Shown: positions 34,659 to 43,738, counted from the first letter of the stretch. The stretch is DNA of 64,000 nt from Sulfidibacter corallicola (GCF_017498545.1 NZ_CP071793.1:1240001-1304000); one strand, 5' to 3'. Program-made: numbers and translations. Notes: generated from the sequence alone by a model not told the origin.

Positions 34659-35351
34659 TCAGCTCAGGGCGCAGACGACGAGGCCGCGCTGGACCGCTGG
34701 GCGCTCCAGGCAGCGCGCCAGCCATCGATTGACGTTTTCGAAGCGCGAGATTTCCAGGGGGACTTCCGCCTGATAGAACCCCTTCATGGTGTTGACCCAG
34801 GGGAAAATGGCGATGTCCGCGATGCTGTAGCCACTGTCGAGGATGTATTCGCGTCCCGCCAGACGGTCTTCCAAGACGCCCAGGAGCCGTTTGGACTCCG
34901 TCTTGTAGCGCTCGAGCGGGTAGGGGTGGTCGCATTTATCGCCGGCGAACTTGTGGAAATGACCGAACTGCCCGAACATCGGACCCACGTGACCGACTTG
35001 GAAGAAGACCCACTGTAGGCATTCGCTGCGTTGGGCCGGCGCTTGGGGGATCAGGCGACCCGCCTTGTCCGCCAGGTAGATCAGGATGGCGCCCGATTCC
35101 ATGATGCCGAGCGGTTTGCCATCGGGCCCGTTGGGGTCCACGATTGCTGGAATTTTCGAATTGGGGCTGAGGGTCTTGTAGGCGGGATCGAATTGATCGT
35201 CTTCCATGATGTTGATGGTGTGGGGCTCGTAGGGCAGTTCCAATTCTTCCAGGATGACGCCCACTTTGATGCCGTTGGGCGTATTGAGCGAATAGAGCTG
35301 AATGCGATCCGGGTGTTGGGGAACCCAGCGTTCGAAGATCGGGTGACTCAT
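34659..35351 (-). CDS. Nu-class glutathione S-transferase (YfcG-like disulfide reductase)
   Basis: A 230-residue cytosolic GST. The thioredoxin-fold N-domain has the nu-class motif LNTPNGIKV, where Thr and Asn contact glutathione, then SPNSKIPAIVD and MESGAILIYLA (glutathione gamma-glutamyl site). The all-helical C-domain includes LQWVFFQVGHVGPMFGQ and YSIADIAIFPW. E. coli YfcG of this class reduces disulfides using glutathione. GGGAG is seven bases before the ATG. It lies downstream of chaC on the same strand (173-bp gap), so both may share the leader carrying the polycysteine ORF. Confidence 0.9.
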   Translation of the reverse strand: MSHPIFERWVPQHPDRIQLYSLNTPNGIKVGVILEELELPYEPHTINIMEDDQFDPAYKTLSPNSKIPAIVDPNGPDGKPLGIMESGAILIYLADKAGRLIPQAPAQRSECLQWVFFQVGHVGPMFGQFGHFHKFAGDKCDHPYPLERYKTESKRLLGVLEDRLAGREYILDSGYSIADIAIFPWVNTMKGFYQAEVPLEISRFENVNRWLARCLERPAVQRGLVVCALS

Positions 35352-35524
35352 GAAATCTCTCCCTTGGGATAGTCGGAATGGTCGTCAAGCTTATCACCGA
35401 ATGGCGGCTCGATCGACGATCGGTACGGGGGCCGCAAAAGCTGAACGCGGGTGGTCGCGAGATCACACCGCGATCGAGGTCGAACGAGGTGTGATGGCAT
35501 GTCCTGAACAGAAGGGACGAGGTG

Positions 35525-36136
35525 TCAGGCGACCCGGAAGTGGCTCAGGAGCGAGCGCAGGTGAGCTTCCAATTCGAATACGTGAGCGTCGTGCAGGCGC
35601 AGGTGGCGCAGACTCTCGGCCAGACGCAGCAGGTATTCGCTGTTGGGTCCGCTGGCACCGTGGGACATCGCGATTTGGTTGGCCATGGCCGAAACCGGTG
35701 CGGGGCCCAGGTAGTGGGGATTGCTCTCGGAGGCGATATAGACGAGGACCCGGAACGGGGTGGGTCCGGCATGGGTATGGAAGGGAAGGAGAAGCCGATC
35801 GTAGCCGCCCTGCTCGCGGTGATCCAATTGGGCGAGGACGTCGCGTGCCTCGTGCGGGGCCAGGCGGAAGGCCACGCCCCAGCATTCCTGCTCGGGCTGG
35901 GGGAGCAGGGTGGCCACGCGCCCCGGTGCTTCGGGTACGCCGCGATGATCGGGCGAGCCCTGATAGAACTTTCGGGTCCAGCCACTGATGTAGCCGACCC
36001 GCTTCTCGAGATAATCGAAATTGGGCCGCCAAATGATGGACCCGTAACCGAAGACCCACAGGTGTTCGGGAGATAGACCGTCAAATGCGCGGTCTGAAGA
36101 GGCTTCCTGAGCCTGGGTGGTGGAATGCTCCAGCAT
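35525..36136 (-). CDS. chaC: Glutathione-specific gamma-glutamylcyclotransferase (ChaC family)
   Basis: A 203-residue cytosolic enzyme that cleaves glutathione to 5-oxoproline and Cys-Gly, the first step in recovering cysteine from it. The substrate loop VFGYGSIIWRPNF and the catalytic-Glu segment HREQGGYDR (YREKGGY in relatives) are intact, and length fits ChaC/ChaC2. GGAGG lies six bases before the ATG, inside a possible hairpin with arms CAAATC / GATTTG. Upstream is a promoter-like element and a 28-codon Cys-rich ORF, suggesting control by cysteine supply. Confidence 0.9.
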   Translation of the reverse strand: MLEHSTTQAQEASSDRAFDGLSPEHLWVFGYGSIIWRPNFDYLEKRVGYISGWTRKFYQGSPDHRGVPEAPGRVATLLPQPEQECWGVAFRLAPHEARDVLAQLDHREQGGYDRLLLPFHTHAGPTPFRVLVYIASESNPHYLGPAPVSAMANQIAMSHGASGPNSEYLLRLAESLRHLRLHDAHVFELEAHLRSLLSHFRVA

Positions 36137-36137
36137 G

Positions 36138-36158
36138 CAAATCCTCCGAAATGATTTG
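36138..36158 (-). promoter_or_regulatory. Possible ribosome-site hairpin of chaC
   Basis: In the chaC transcript CAAATC pairs with GATTTG around a 9-nt loop ATTTCGGAG, placing the Shine-Dalgarno in the loop and stem directly before the start codon. Six base pairs is weak, so this is only suggestive. Confidence 0.3.
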
Positions 36159-36225
36159 AGAGACGAGGCAGGTACTCTTGCCGGTGAAAAAGGTAAAAAT
36201 GTGCGAATCGAACAGGGGCTGGTAT

Positions 36226-36312
36226 TTAGCAGCTACAACAGCAACAACACATGCTGCAACAACAGGTTCCGGCAAGCTGCTTTTCCATTTTCGATACGCG
36301 TGAGGTTACCAT
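36226..36312 (-). CDS. Polycysteine leader peptide ORF upstream of chaC
   Basis: A 28-codon ORF too short for usual gene calling. A charged 16-residue N-part (MVTSRVSKMEKQLAGT) is followed by CCCSMCCCCCSC, nine Cys in twelve residues, then TAA. GAG six to eight bases upstream is a weak ribosome site. A TTGATA-18-TATTAT promoter lies 41 bp upstream and chaC starts 89 bp downstream. Polycysteine upstream ORFs are known in mycobacteria as cysteine-responsive attenuators; that role is inferred here because chaC feeds cysteine recovery. Alternatives are a cysteine-rich RiPP precursor (streptolysin-S-like core) or a metal-binding peptide, but no modifying enzyme is nearby. Confidence 0.6.
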   Translation of the reverse strand: MVTSRVSKMEKQLAGTCCCSMCCCCCSC

Positions 36313-36334
36313 GTTCGTCTCAATGACAACTTTT

Positions 36335-36373
36335 TTCGTACAACTCTTACACATAATACTGGCCCGGTACGAA
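36335..36373. promoter_or_regulatory. Inverted repeat straddling the chaC -10 box
   Basis: Perfect 7-bp arms TTCGTAC (36335-36341) and GTACGAA (36367-36373), 25 bp apart, flank the -10 element. Could be an operator; no regulator is identified. Confidence 0.35.
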
Positions 36374-36382
36374 CTTTATCAA
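36353..36382 (-). promoter_or_regulatory. Candidate promoter of the chaC leader transcript
   Basis: On the minus strand TTGATA and TATTAT are separated by 18 bp. Predicted start near 36346 gives a leader of about 210 nt that includes the polycysteine ORF. Confidence 0.55.
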
Positions 36383-36521
36383 GCCCAAATTTGGTGGGTG
36401 CCGTTCTTGGTGACCGCTGACACACGGCAGCGGACGCCGAGGTCCGCAAGCTCCGGGCTATTCGAATGGGCCGTTCCCGTTTGCTGCGAGAGTTTTTTGG
36501 ATTGCGGGCAAGTGACGTAGA

Positions 36522-37049
36522 TTAAGTGGGTTCGGGGAAGCCGCCGTCGATGTGGATCAGCCACTCGCCGTTGGGCTGTTGTTTCAGTACCAGAAGAAAG
36601 TGACCGCTGTAGGTCCAAACCCGCTCCGGGTCGTCCTTGCGGCGCAGCGTGTAGCTGAAACGGCCGGTGGTGATGGCCAGGGGGCCGCCCACCTCGACAC
36701 TGTCGGTGTGAATGGCGCCGCGTACCAGGATGACCTCGGTCAGGTTGGATTCCCGCTCGCGGCGGATGGTCGAGCGGCCCCGCAACGGCTTCTGGCCCGC
36801 GAGGAAGGCGCTGGCATCCTCGGCGTAAAGCGCCATGTGGCCCTCGATGTCCTCCGATTTCAGGGTTTCCAGGTAACGCTGGTTGATGGATTCGATGGTT
36901 TTGCGCAATCGCGGATCGGGTTCGGTTCCGTTTTGGGCGAGAAGTGGCGAGATGACCAATGCCAAGATGAAGAGAAGGCCGATGCCACGGCAAAACCCGG
37001 CGGAACGAAGAAGGGATCGCGTCTGAAGCGAGGTAAGGCGGATATTCAC
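36522..37049 (-). CDS. Exported SnoaL/DUF4440-like (NTF2-fold) protein
   Basis: A 175-residue protein with an N-terminal signal or anchor (GIGLLFILALVISPLLAQ, about 22-40). A single cone-shaped NTF2-like domain follows: INQRYLETLKSEDIEGHMALYAEDA, then GRSTIRRERESNL and the C-terminal strand pair HFLLVLKQQPNGEWLIHIDG. Such domains bind small molecules or act as immunity-type folds; no catalytic residues can be named. GTG 37049 has GGGAG five bases upstream; the longer frame 5' is not coding-like. Confidence 0.75.
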   Translation of the reverse strand: MNIRLTSLQTRSLLRSAGFCRGIGLLFILALVISPLLAQNGTEPDPRLRKTIESINQRYLETLKSEDIEGHMALYAEDASAFLAGQKPLRGRSTIRRERESNLTEVILVRGAIHTDSVEVGGPLAITTGRFSYTLRRKDDPERVWTYSGHFLLVLKQQPNGEWLIHIDGGFPEPT

Positions 37050-37567
37050 GAATGCTCCCGTTGTGTGTTGCGTTGTGGGGGGCATTTTAGCCGTGGGACC
37101 CTGCGCTGTAAATAGTGCCCCTCGAGAATCGGGATGTCCCCTCTGAACGGAGGGGCCGCGGAAGTGGGCCGCGGTGTCCGGGTACGGGCTTGGGCCTCGG
37201 CACCGGGAAGGCCCGAGGGGAGGGTCGGCGACGGGATGGGCGTGGCTCCGGGTGGGGCATCGGAAGGCCCTGAACGGGGCGAAACCGCACGCCTGGCCCG
37301 CTGGCAGTTGGTGCGGTACAAGGCTTTTGCAAAAACGTGATTGATTGTCACGTAAATTTACTGTAACGTTACAATGACGTAAATTTTTCATCCATCCTTC
37401 CTGTTTTCGAGCGCTTGCTCGAGACGGATATCTATGCTTCGAGGAAGCCCTTTTCAGGTCGGCGCTTTTTTGATTCCCGATTTTTTTCGGTTGACGCATA
37501 CATCGTCTTCGCCCGGCCATGTCGACCTCGGACCTCCTTGGTCCACGATTCAAAAGGAGAGAACACC
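37050..37567. other. Divergent spacer with operator-like palindrome
   Basis: About 520 bp between the SnoaL-like gene and the ceramidase. The first 270 bp are GC-rich with short inverted repeats but no gene; the last 240 bp are AT-richer and carry the symmetric element at 37350-37386. Confidence 0.5.
37350..37386. promoter_or_regulatory. Palindrome flanked by direct repeats, putative operator
   Basis: The perfect palindrome TGTAACGTTACA (37362-37373) is bracketed by two ACGTAAATTT copies (37350-37359, 37377-37386). It lies about 190 bp before the ceramidase start. No binding protein is identified. Confidence 0.5.
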
Positions 37568-39667
37568 ATGTTTGCGAATCGAAAGGATTCGAATGCCTTC
37601 GCATGCCCAAAATCCACTCCCTCGCGATGCTGTCGTCCTGTCATATCTTCGAACCGGTCCCTTGGTCCGCTCCTGTTTCTGCTGGCCTCGTTCGGTTGTC
37701 TGGTCAGCGTGACTCCAGTGCGCGCCAACTCCGATAACTATTTGGTAGGGAGAGGGATGCACGATATCACCGGTGCCGCGGCCGAAGTCGGGATGATGGG
37801 TTACGTGAGTCTCGAGCAACGCGTTTCCGGAATTCACATGCGCCTTCGCTCACGGGCCTTCATCATCGCCGAGCCCAACGGCGGCAAACGCGTCGTCTTC
37901 GTCAGTGCCGATCAGGCCATGATCTTCCAATCCGTTCAACAGGGGGTACTGGAGCGGCTGGGTCAGCGTTTCGGTTCCCTGTACACCGTTCAAAACGTGA
38001 TCCTCAGCGCCACCCACACCCACGCCGCACCGGGTGGTACCTCCCACTATGCCGCGCCCAACATTACGACCTACGGCTTCATCCGAGAGAACTACGAAGT
38101 GGTGGTCGACGGGATCGTGGCATCCATCGAACAGGCCCACTACGACTTGAAGCCGGGGCGCATTCTCATCGACGAGGGGATCGTCGAGGGCGGTGGGGTG
38201 AACCGTTCGCCCGATGCCTATTTACGCAACCCGGCCGAGGAGCGCGCCCGCTACGACGGCAATACCGACAAGACCATGACCCTGCTGCGTTTCGAGCAGG
38301 GGGGCGAGCCGGTTGGCGTGCTGAACTGGTTTGCCGTGCATCCAGTTTCCATGAACAACCACAACCCATTCATCAGCGGCGACAACAAGGGCTACGCCTC
38401 GCTGCGTTTCGAGCAGGCCATGGGTACGGATTACTTCAGTGACAACCGTTTTGTCGCCGCCTTCGCCCAAACCAATTCCGGCGACATCACCCCCAATCTG
38501 AACCTCGACGGTACCGGTCCCACGGACGACGAATACGAGAACACCCGCATCATCGGTACCCGTCAATTCGAAACCGCCTGGGACCTGTTCCAAAACGCCG
38601 ACGAAGCGCTGGCGGGGCCGGTGGATTACCGCCAGACCCATGTGGACATGAGCCGCGTGGAGGTGGCCGACGCCTTTACCGGGGCGGGAACGCAAACCAC
38701 CTGCATCGCCGGATTCGGCTACGCGATGGCCGCGGGCACCGAGGATGGACGGGGCCCGGTGGACTGGTTCTTCGAGGGGCAACTGGAGGGCAACCTCTTT
38801 ATCGACGCCATCACCGGCATGCTGGCTTCGCCCACGCCCGAGATGTGTGCCTGCCAAGACCCCAAACCGATTCTGCTGGCCACGGGACTCACCCGGCCCT
38901 ATCCCTGGACGCCCGATGTCCTGCCGATCAGCGTCCATCGCATCGGCCAACTGGCGATCGTGGCCGTGCCGACCGAGATCACCACCATGGCCGGTCGGCG
39001 CGTGCGCGAAACGGTGGCGGCTGCCTTGGGCGACCAGGTGCGCCATGTGGTGGTCGCCGCCCTGGCGGGCGCCTATGCCAACTACTGCGTGACGCCCGAG
39101 GAATTCGAGGCCCAGCATTACGAGGGCGGTTCGACGCTGTTCGGCAAGTGGACCCTGCCCGCCTACCGGCAGGAACTGCACAAATTGGCGATCGCCCTGC
39201 GCGACGGAACCTCGGTCTCGGCCGGGCCCACCCCGCGCGATCTGCGCCACGAACAGCTCACCTTCCAAACCGGGGTCGTGCTGGACAATACGCCGCTGTT
39301 CAAGAGTTTCGGCGATGTCACCAGGCAACCGGCGTCGGCCTACAACCCGGGTGAGACCGTGGAGGTCCACTTTTGGACCGGGCACCCCAAAAACGACCTG
39401 AAGACCGAGAGTACCTTCTTCGAGGTACAGCGCAAGGTCAATGGCTCCTGGACGCGGTTCCGAACCGATGGCGATTGGGATACGACCTATCGCTGGGATC
39501 GCATCGATCCGGTGTGGGGTTCCTCCAAGGCCGTGTGCCTGTGGCGTCTGGATGCGTCGATCCCTGCCGGAACCTATCGCATCGTGCACTACGGCAACTA
39601 CAAAAACGGATGGAACGGTCGGATCTACGGCTTCACGGGCGCCAGTCGTTCGTTTTCCGTGCGTTGA
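37568..39667 (+). CDS. Secreted neutral ceramidase
   Basis: A 699-residue exported amidase that hydrolyses ceramide to sphingosine and fatty acid. An unusually long N-region precedes the signal helix (GPLLFLLASFGCLVSV). The catalytic domain begins at VGRGMHDITGAAAEVGMMGY, with zinc-ligand motif SATHTHAAPGG, the nucleophile Ser in TNSGDITPNL, and PTEITTMAGRRVR. An Ig-like C-terminal domain with YNPGETVEVHFWTGHP follows, as in Pseudomonas ceramidase. AGGAG before ATG 37568 sets the start. Many bacteria lack sphingolipids, so the substrate may come from prey or host. Confidence 0.92.
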   Translation: MFANRKDSNAFACPKSTPSRCCRPVISSNRSLGPLLFLLASFGCLVSVTPVRANSDNYLVGRGMHDITGAAAEVGMMGYVSLEQRVSGIHMRLRSRAFIIAEPNGGKRVVFVSADQAMIFQSVQQGVLERLGQRFGSLYTVQNVILSATHTHAAPGGTSHYAAPNITTYGFIRENYEVVVDGIVASIEQAHYDLKPGRILIDEGIVEGGGVNRSPDAYLRNPAEERARYDGNTDKTMTLLRFEQGGEPVGVLNWFAVHPVSMNNHNPFISGDNKGYASLRFEQAMGTDYFSDNRFVAAFAQTNSGDITPNLNLDGTGPTDDEYENTRIIGTRQFETAWDLFQNADEALAGPVDYRQTHVDMSRVEVADAFTGAGTQTTCIAGFGYAMAAGTEDGRGPVDWFFEGQLEGNLFIDAITGMLASPTPEMCACQDPKPILLATGLTRPYPWTPDVLPISVHRIGQLAIVAVPTEITTMAGRRVRETVAAALGDQVRHVVVAALAGAYANYCVTPEEFEAQHYEGGSTLFGKWTLPAYRQELHKLAIALRDGTSVSAGPTPRDLRHEQLTFQTGVVLDNTPLFKSFGDVTRQPASAYNPGETVEVHFWTGHPKNDLKTESTFFEVQRKVNGSWTRFRTDGDWDTTYRWDRIDPVWGSSKAVCLWRLDASIPAGTYRIVHYGNYKNGWNGRIYGFTGASRSFSVR

Positions 39668-39718
39668 TGGTTCGGGCCGAGTGCGAAGGTTCGCGACTCG
39701 GCCCGCCCGGTCATCGAA

Positions 39719-39746
39719 GGCGGCCACGGCGTGGCCGCCTTTTTTT
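39719..39746 (+). terminator. Rho-independent terminator of the ceramidase
   Basis: Perfect 9-bp stem GGCGGCCAC / GTGGCCGCC with a 3-nt loop and a seven-T tract, 52 bp past the stop. Confidence 0.9.
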
Positions 39747-39796
39747 GGGGCGTCCTCAGCGACGCATCGAACGCCCGGGTTCGGGTGTGAATCGAT

Positions 39797-39827
39797 GTTT
39801 CCCCGGGACCCGAAGGCCCGGGGAAAC
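39797..39827 (-). terminator. Putative hairpin after the subtilase gene
   Basis: 11-bp inverted repeat GTTTCCCCGGG / CCCGGGGAAAC with a 9-nt loop, just past the subtilase stop. No T tract follows in that direction. Confidence 0.5.
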
Positions 39828-39835
39828 GGTACCGG

Positions 39836-42800
39836 TCACAGACCGAACTGACACTGGGTGTTAAGGAATTCGATCAGGCGCAGGATGTTGATCTGCCCGT
39901 TGGGCCACATCGCGCGGCTGGTCTGGAACACGCTCGTGCTGAGGCAGCAGGCCTGCGGCGTCTCCGCATTGGTGATCTGGATGTCGTCCAGGTAGAAGCC
40001 CTCCTCCTCGGCGCCGCCGTCGGAGGAGAAACGCCAGCGGATTTGCACGCTGCTGCCGGCGAAGGCCGAAAGGTCGTGGCTGAATGCCTGGAACTCGCCG
40101 TTGGAACTGCCGTTGAAGGCACCCTGGCTGGCGGGATAGGCGCAGGCGTTGCCCGGGGGATCACCGGTGGAGCTGAAATCGTTGGGGTAGCCGCCATCCG
40201 GAGGCAGGTCCTGCCAGTTCTGGCCTTCGTCGGTGGAGATCTCCACGACCACGCCGTCCCAATCCGCTTCCACGTTGAACCGGGTCTGGTAGCTCAGGAC
40301 CGACGTCGTGGCCGCCTGGAGTTCGAGGGTCGGGGTGGTGATCGCGGCGCAGACGTTGGGCTGGTACAGCTCGTCGCTGTCGGCCGCGTTGTAGTAGCTG
40401 AAGTCTCCATCGGCCGAACGGTTGTCGGTGATCGACCACGGCGATTCGAGGTTCATCAGGATGGTACCCTCGGCGGAATCCGCGAAGGTTCCGGCACTGA
40501 GATTTTCGTAGGCCGTGCCGAGGACCCGGTCGAGGCCGAGGCTTTCGTTGCCGGCGTTGGGTCCGCTGCCGTCACCGCTGGTGTCTTCCGCACGCACCAC
40601 GTAGAAGTAGGTGGTCAGCGGAAGGACCGATTCGTCGGTGTAGGTGGTCGTTTCCAGCAAGGTGGCGATCAGGCTGTCGGCGGAGGGCGTGAAGAAGGGA
40701 TCCGTCGAGCGGTAGACGTTGTAGGTCACCCCGGTGCCCGGGCAGGCGGCGGTGGCCGCCGACCAGTTCACGTCGATGGCGCAACCGCTCGCGGTCGAGC
40801 TGTTGGTGACGGCCAAGCTGCCGCTGTCGAATTCGGGTGGGAGCGGGCACGATGCTTCCGAGGTGGTCATGACGCAGTCGGAGAGCGGACCGATGCCGCA
40901 ATCGTCGTAGGCGCGAACCATGTAGGCGTATTGGAAACCGCCGATGGTGTGCGTGTCCTCGAAGCTGTTGGTCGTGGCGTTCCCCACCAGTTGGAAGTTG
41001 GCGCCGGTTTGGATGCAGTCGCCCAGGGTACGGTAGATTTGGTAGCCGGTCGCGCCGGGAACCGCGTCGAACGTGACCGATACCTGTTGGGGCGTGCCCG
41101 GATTGACCGTGGCCAGCACGTTGTCGGGTGCGCTGTCGACGGAAATGGTGCAGGTGGGATGGGAGATGACCAGCGCGTAACCCTGGCGGTCGGTGAACAG
41201 GTCGCCGTTGCCGGGAACGCCCGTACCGCGCACGGTGAAGGTCCAGGTTCCGGCGCTGGTGTTGCTGAGCGCCACCTGCTCGACGGTGTTCAGGGTGTCG
41301 GCCGCACCGCCCGTTTGGGATTCGCCCCCGGAGAACTGGTTGCCCAGGAAGGTCATGCCGCCGGGCGATCTCACTTCGAGATCCAGGTTGTTGACCAAGG
41401 TGATGCCCGCGCTCAGGTCGGCGGGCGGGTCGAACCAGACGAGCGTGGCGCGCAATTCGCCGCCGTCGGGAAGGGTCAACTCGTAGGTGTTGGATTCGCC
41501 CGTTTCGAGGCCGGTCTCGTTGGTGCGTGAGAAGATGCGCAGCCGGCGGTCGTCATCGGTGGAGGAAAAGTAGAGGTTATTGTCCAGCCAGACCCGGCCC
41601 CAGCCGGTGTTGAAGCTGGGCATGCCCAAATTGAGCGTGCTGTTGAGCAGGGTGGCTTTCAGGACCATGCCGGGAGGGTTCCAGGCGTCGCCGATCGTAC
41701 GTTGCCCGCTGGGATAGAACCCGGTGGTGAAGTATTCGCGTACCAGGGCCGCGCTGCCGGCCACGGTGGGCGCGGCCATCGAGGTTCCCGACAGCGAGGC
41801 CGCGTTGGGGCAGGCCTCGGTGGTGTCGTTGTCGTCGCCCGCGGCGGAGGCGATGCTGGTTCCCGGTGCCGAGATGTCGGGCTTGACACGGCCGTCCACG
41901 GTGGGTCCGCGACTGGAGAAACCGGCGATGGTGGTGCTGTTCCCGTGGCCCAGGGCGCCGACGGTCAGGATGTTCTTGGAGTTGCCGGGCGAGCTGACGG
42001 TGGTGGTATTGCCGGCGTTGCCCGCGGACTTGATGACCATCATGTCTTCCATCCGCCAAGTGGCGGCATCGACCGATTGGTCGCGCGAACGATAGACGCC
42101 GTCCGAACCGGCACCCCAACTGTTGGTGTGAATGCGGGCGCCGGCCGCGAAGCTGGAGTCGAACATCAACTCGATGTCGATCGCCAGTCCGGAAAGGCAG
42201 CCGGTGTCGTCGTTGCCCGAGTCGTAGAACAGGATCTGGGCGTTGGGCGCCATGCCGTCTTCGTCGTTGTTGAGGTAATTGGCGCTGTCGGGGGTGGCCA
42301 CGTCGCCGCGGTCGCCGGCGACGGTGCCGGCCACGTGGGTCCCGTGATACGAGGTGGGCGAAGTGGTGCAGACTTCGTTGTCGTCGTAGGGTGAAGCTCC
42401 TGGCAACACGAAGTATCCGAATACTTTACGGTCTGGGAAGGTCGTGCCGATGGCCGGGGGGACTATATCTTCGGCGTCCGTCTGTGCGTTGTTCACGCCG
42501 AGCCCGTTGTCGTATTGGGTGAACCAGCATTGGTTGCGGTCCAGGCCGGAGTCCGTGACTGCCACGATTTGGCCGGTGCCCGTGATGCCCTGGTCGTATA
42601 TCGGCGTACCGGACGTGTCGTTGCCCTGGGTGGGGCTGACCGAATCGCCGTTCTCCAGGCGCGGTGCGATTTCCGGTTCCACCCAGGCGATGTCTTCGAT
42701 GGTCGCGGCCGCCGCGACGAAGGCATCCACTTGGGCGGCCGGCACCACGAAGCGGGCCAGCGGTTGGTATGCGGTTTCCAACACCAGCGTCCGATTGGCG

Positions 42801-43366
42801 GCACCGATGCGATTGCCCAGGAGCGAGGCGGCCGCGGCGATGTCCACGCCCTTGAAACCGATCACGTTGATTTCCTGAAGCGCCTCGACGGGCTGGCCGG
42901 GCCACAGGGCGGGGTCGACCTTGTAACCGGAGCGGTAGGGACCCACCCAGCGAACCGCGGGATGCGCTTCGAGGGTGGCGCGCATGGCCGGGGTCAACGC
43001 GATTTGGTAGGTGCGATGGGGGAGGTAGCCGAAGACGCGCACACCCAAGGCTCGCAATTCCTTCAGGCCGTCCGGTCGATTCGCGGCCAATTGCACCAGG
43101 CCGTAACGCGTACTGGTGATGTTGGGTAGCCCGCGTGCAGAAAAATCGGGCTGTTCGGTAACGGGATCGAAGGCTGCACCGCGCATGACCACCAGGTCGC
43201 CGTCCTGGCTGAGCCGGGCTGCACTGTTGGCGTCCGGTGGCGTGGGCGGCACGGCGCGGGCCCGATCGTCTGGTTCTTTAAAGGCGAAGGAGGGCATCGT
43301 TATGAGGGCGAAGAGCAGAAAGGTGCTCAGATGCCGAGCCCGTCTAGGTAACCATTTCGTTGTCAT
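39836..43366 (-). CDS. Secreted subtilisin-family (S8) serine protease, multidomain
   Basis: An 1176-residue exported protease. A signal peptide (RHLSTFLLFALITMPSFA) is followed by a propeptide-like region to about 230. The S8 catalytic domain runs from about 250 to 560, with the Asp motif IVAVTDSGLDRN, His motif SYHGTHVAGTVAGD and Ser motif GTSMAAPTVAGSAALV. After it come a P-domain-like beta sandwich, two fibronectin-III-like modules (about 760-950, many Cys) and a C-terminal jelly roll (SSVQIRWRFSSDGG, GFYLDDIQI). GGGAG lies six bases before ATG. Likely digests extracellular protein. Confidence 0.92.
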   Translation of the reverse strand: MTTKWLPRRARHLSTFLLFALITMPSFAFKEPDDRARAVPPTPPDANSAARLSQDGDLVVMRGAAFDPVTEQPDFSARGLPNITSTRYGLVQLAANRPDGLKELRALGVRVFGYLPHRTYQIALTPAMRATLEAHPAVRWVGPYRSGYKVDPALWPGQPVEALQEINVIGFKGVDIAAAASLLGNRIGAANRTLVLETAYQPLARFVVPAAQVDAFVAAAATIEDIAWVEPEIAPRLENGDSVSPTQGNDTSGTPIYDQGITGTGQIVAVTDSGLDRNQCWFTQYDNGLGVNNAQTDAEDIVPPAIGTTFPDRKVFGYFVLPGASPYDDNEVCTTSPTSYHGTHVAGTVAGDRGDVATPDSANYLNNDEDGMAPNAQILFYDSGNDDTGCLSGLAIDIELMFDSSFAAGARIHTNSWGAGSDGVYRSRDQSVDAATWRMEDMMVIKSAGNAGNTTTVSSPGNSKNILTVGALGHGNSTTIAGFSSRGPTVDGRVKPDISAPGTSIASAAGDDNDTTEACPNAASLSGTSMAAPTVAGSAALVREYFTTGFYPSGQRTIGDAWNPPGMVLKATLLNSTLNLGMPSFNTGWGRVWLDNNLYFSSTDDDRRLRIFSRTNETGLETGESNTYELTLPDGGELRATLVWFDPPADLSAGITLVNNLDLEVRSPGGMTFLGNQFSGGESQTGGAADTLNTVEQVALSNTSAGTWTFTVRGTGVPGNGDLFTDRQGYALVISHPTCTISVDSAPDNVLATVNPGTPQQVSVTFDAVPGATGYQIYRTLGDCIQTGANFQLVGNATTNSFEDTHTIGGFQYAYMVRAYDDCGIGPLSDCVMTTSEASCPLPPEFDSGSLAVTNSSTASGCAIDVNWSAATAACPGTGVTYNVYRSTDPFFTPSADSLIATLLETTTYTDESVLPLTTYFYVVRAEDTSGDGSGPNAGNESLGLDRVLGTAYENLSAGTFADSAEGTILMNLESPWSITDNRSADGDFSYYNAADSDELYQPNVCAAITTPTLELQAATTSVLSYQTRFNVEADWDGVVVEISTDEGQNWQDLPPDGGYPNDFSSTGDPPGNACAYPASQGAFNGSSNGEFQAFSHDLSAFAGSSVQIRWRFSSDGGAEEEGFYLDDIQITNAETPQACCLSTSVFQTSRAMWPNGQINILRLIEFLNTQCQFGL

Positions 43367-43738
43367 ATTTTACTCCCATAATACCTGAGCTGATCGAGTG
43401 TTGGGATGGGTGCGGACCACAACCGGACCCTAACCATCGGGCCCGGGTTCTTTTGGGAACGGTGAACGGGTCCAAATATTCGGATGTGCACACCCTTTCG
43501 TGAACAGTAGATACTGTGTTGAAAACCTGATCCCATTCTACCGTAGGAAGCTGGGAAAAGCCGACGAACCCGGTGAGAAAACCGGGGATTCCCGAACACC
43601 GGCGCACGGGATCTGGAGAAAAACGATTCGCGGCGCTCGACGCCGGAATTTCGCTGGATCGAGATCGGCGAAAAAGTCGGGTAGGCCGGTTTCGAGATCT
43701 TTCTTCGTTTGTCGGTTGAAAAGGGACCGTTCGTCAAG
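43367..43738. other. Intergenic spacer upstream of the subtilase
   Basis: 370 bp between the CheA stop and the subtilase start, both minus. No terminator-like hairpin, repeat or gene is evident. Confidence 0.4.

Larger units (their letters stand above)
36137..36521. other. chaC leader and upstream spacer
   Basis: Holds the polycysteine ORF (36312-36226, minus), a promoter-like pair at 36353-36382 and, further upstream, spacer with the 14-mer GTGACCGCTGACAC at 36410-36423. Markedly AT-richer than the flanking genes. Confidence 0.6.
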
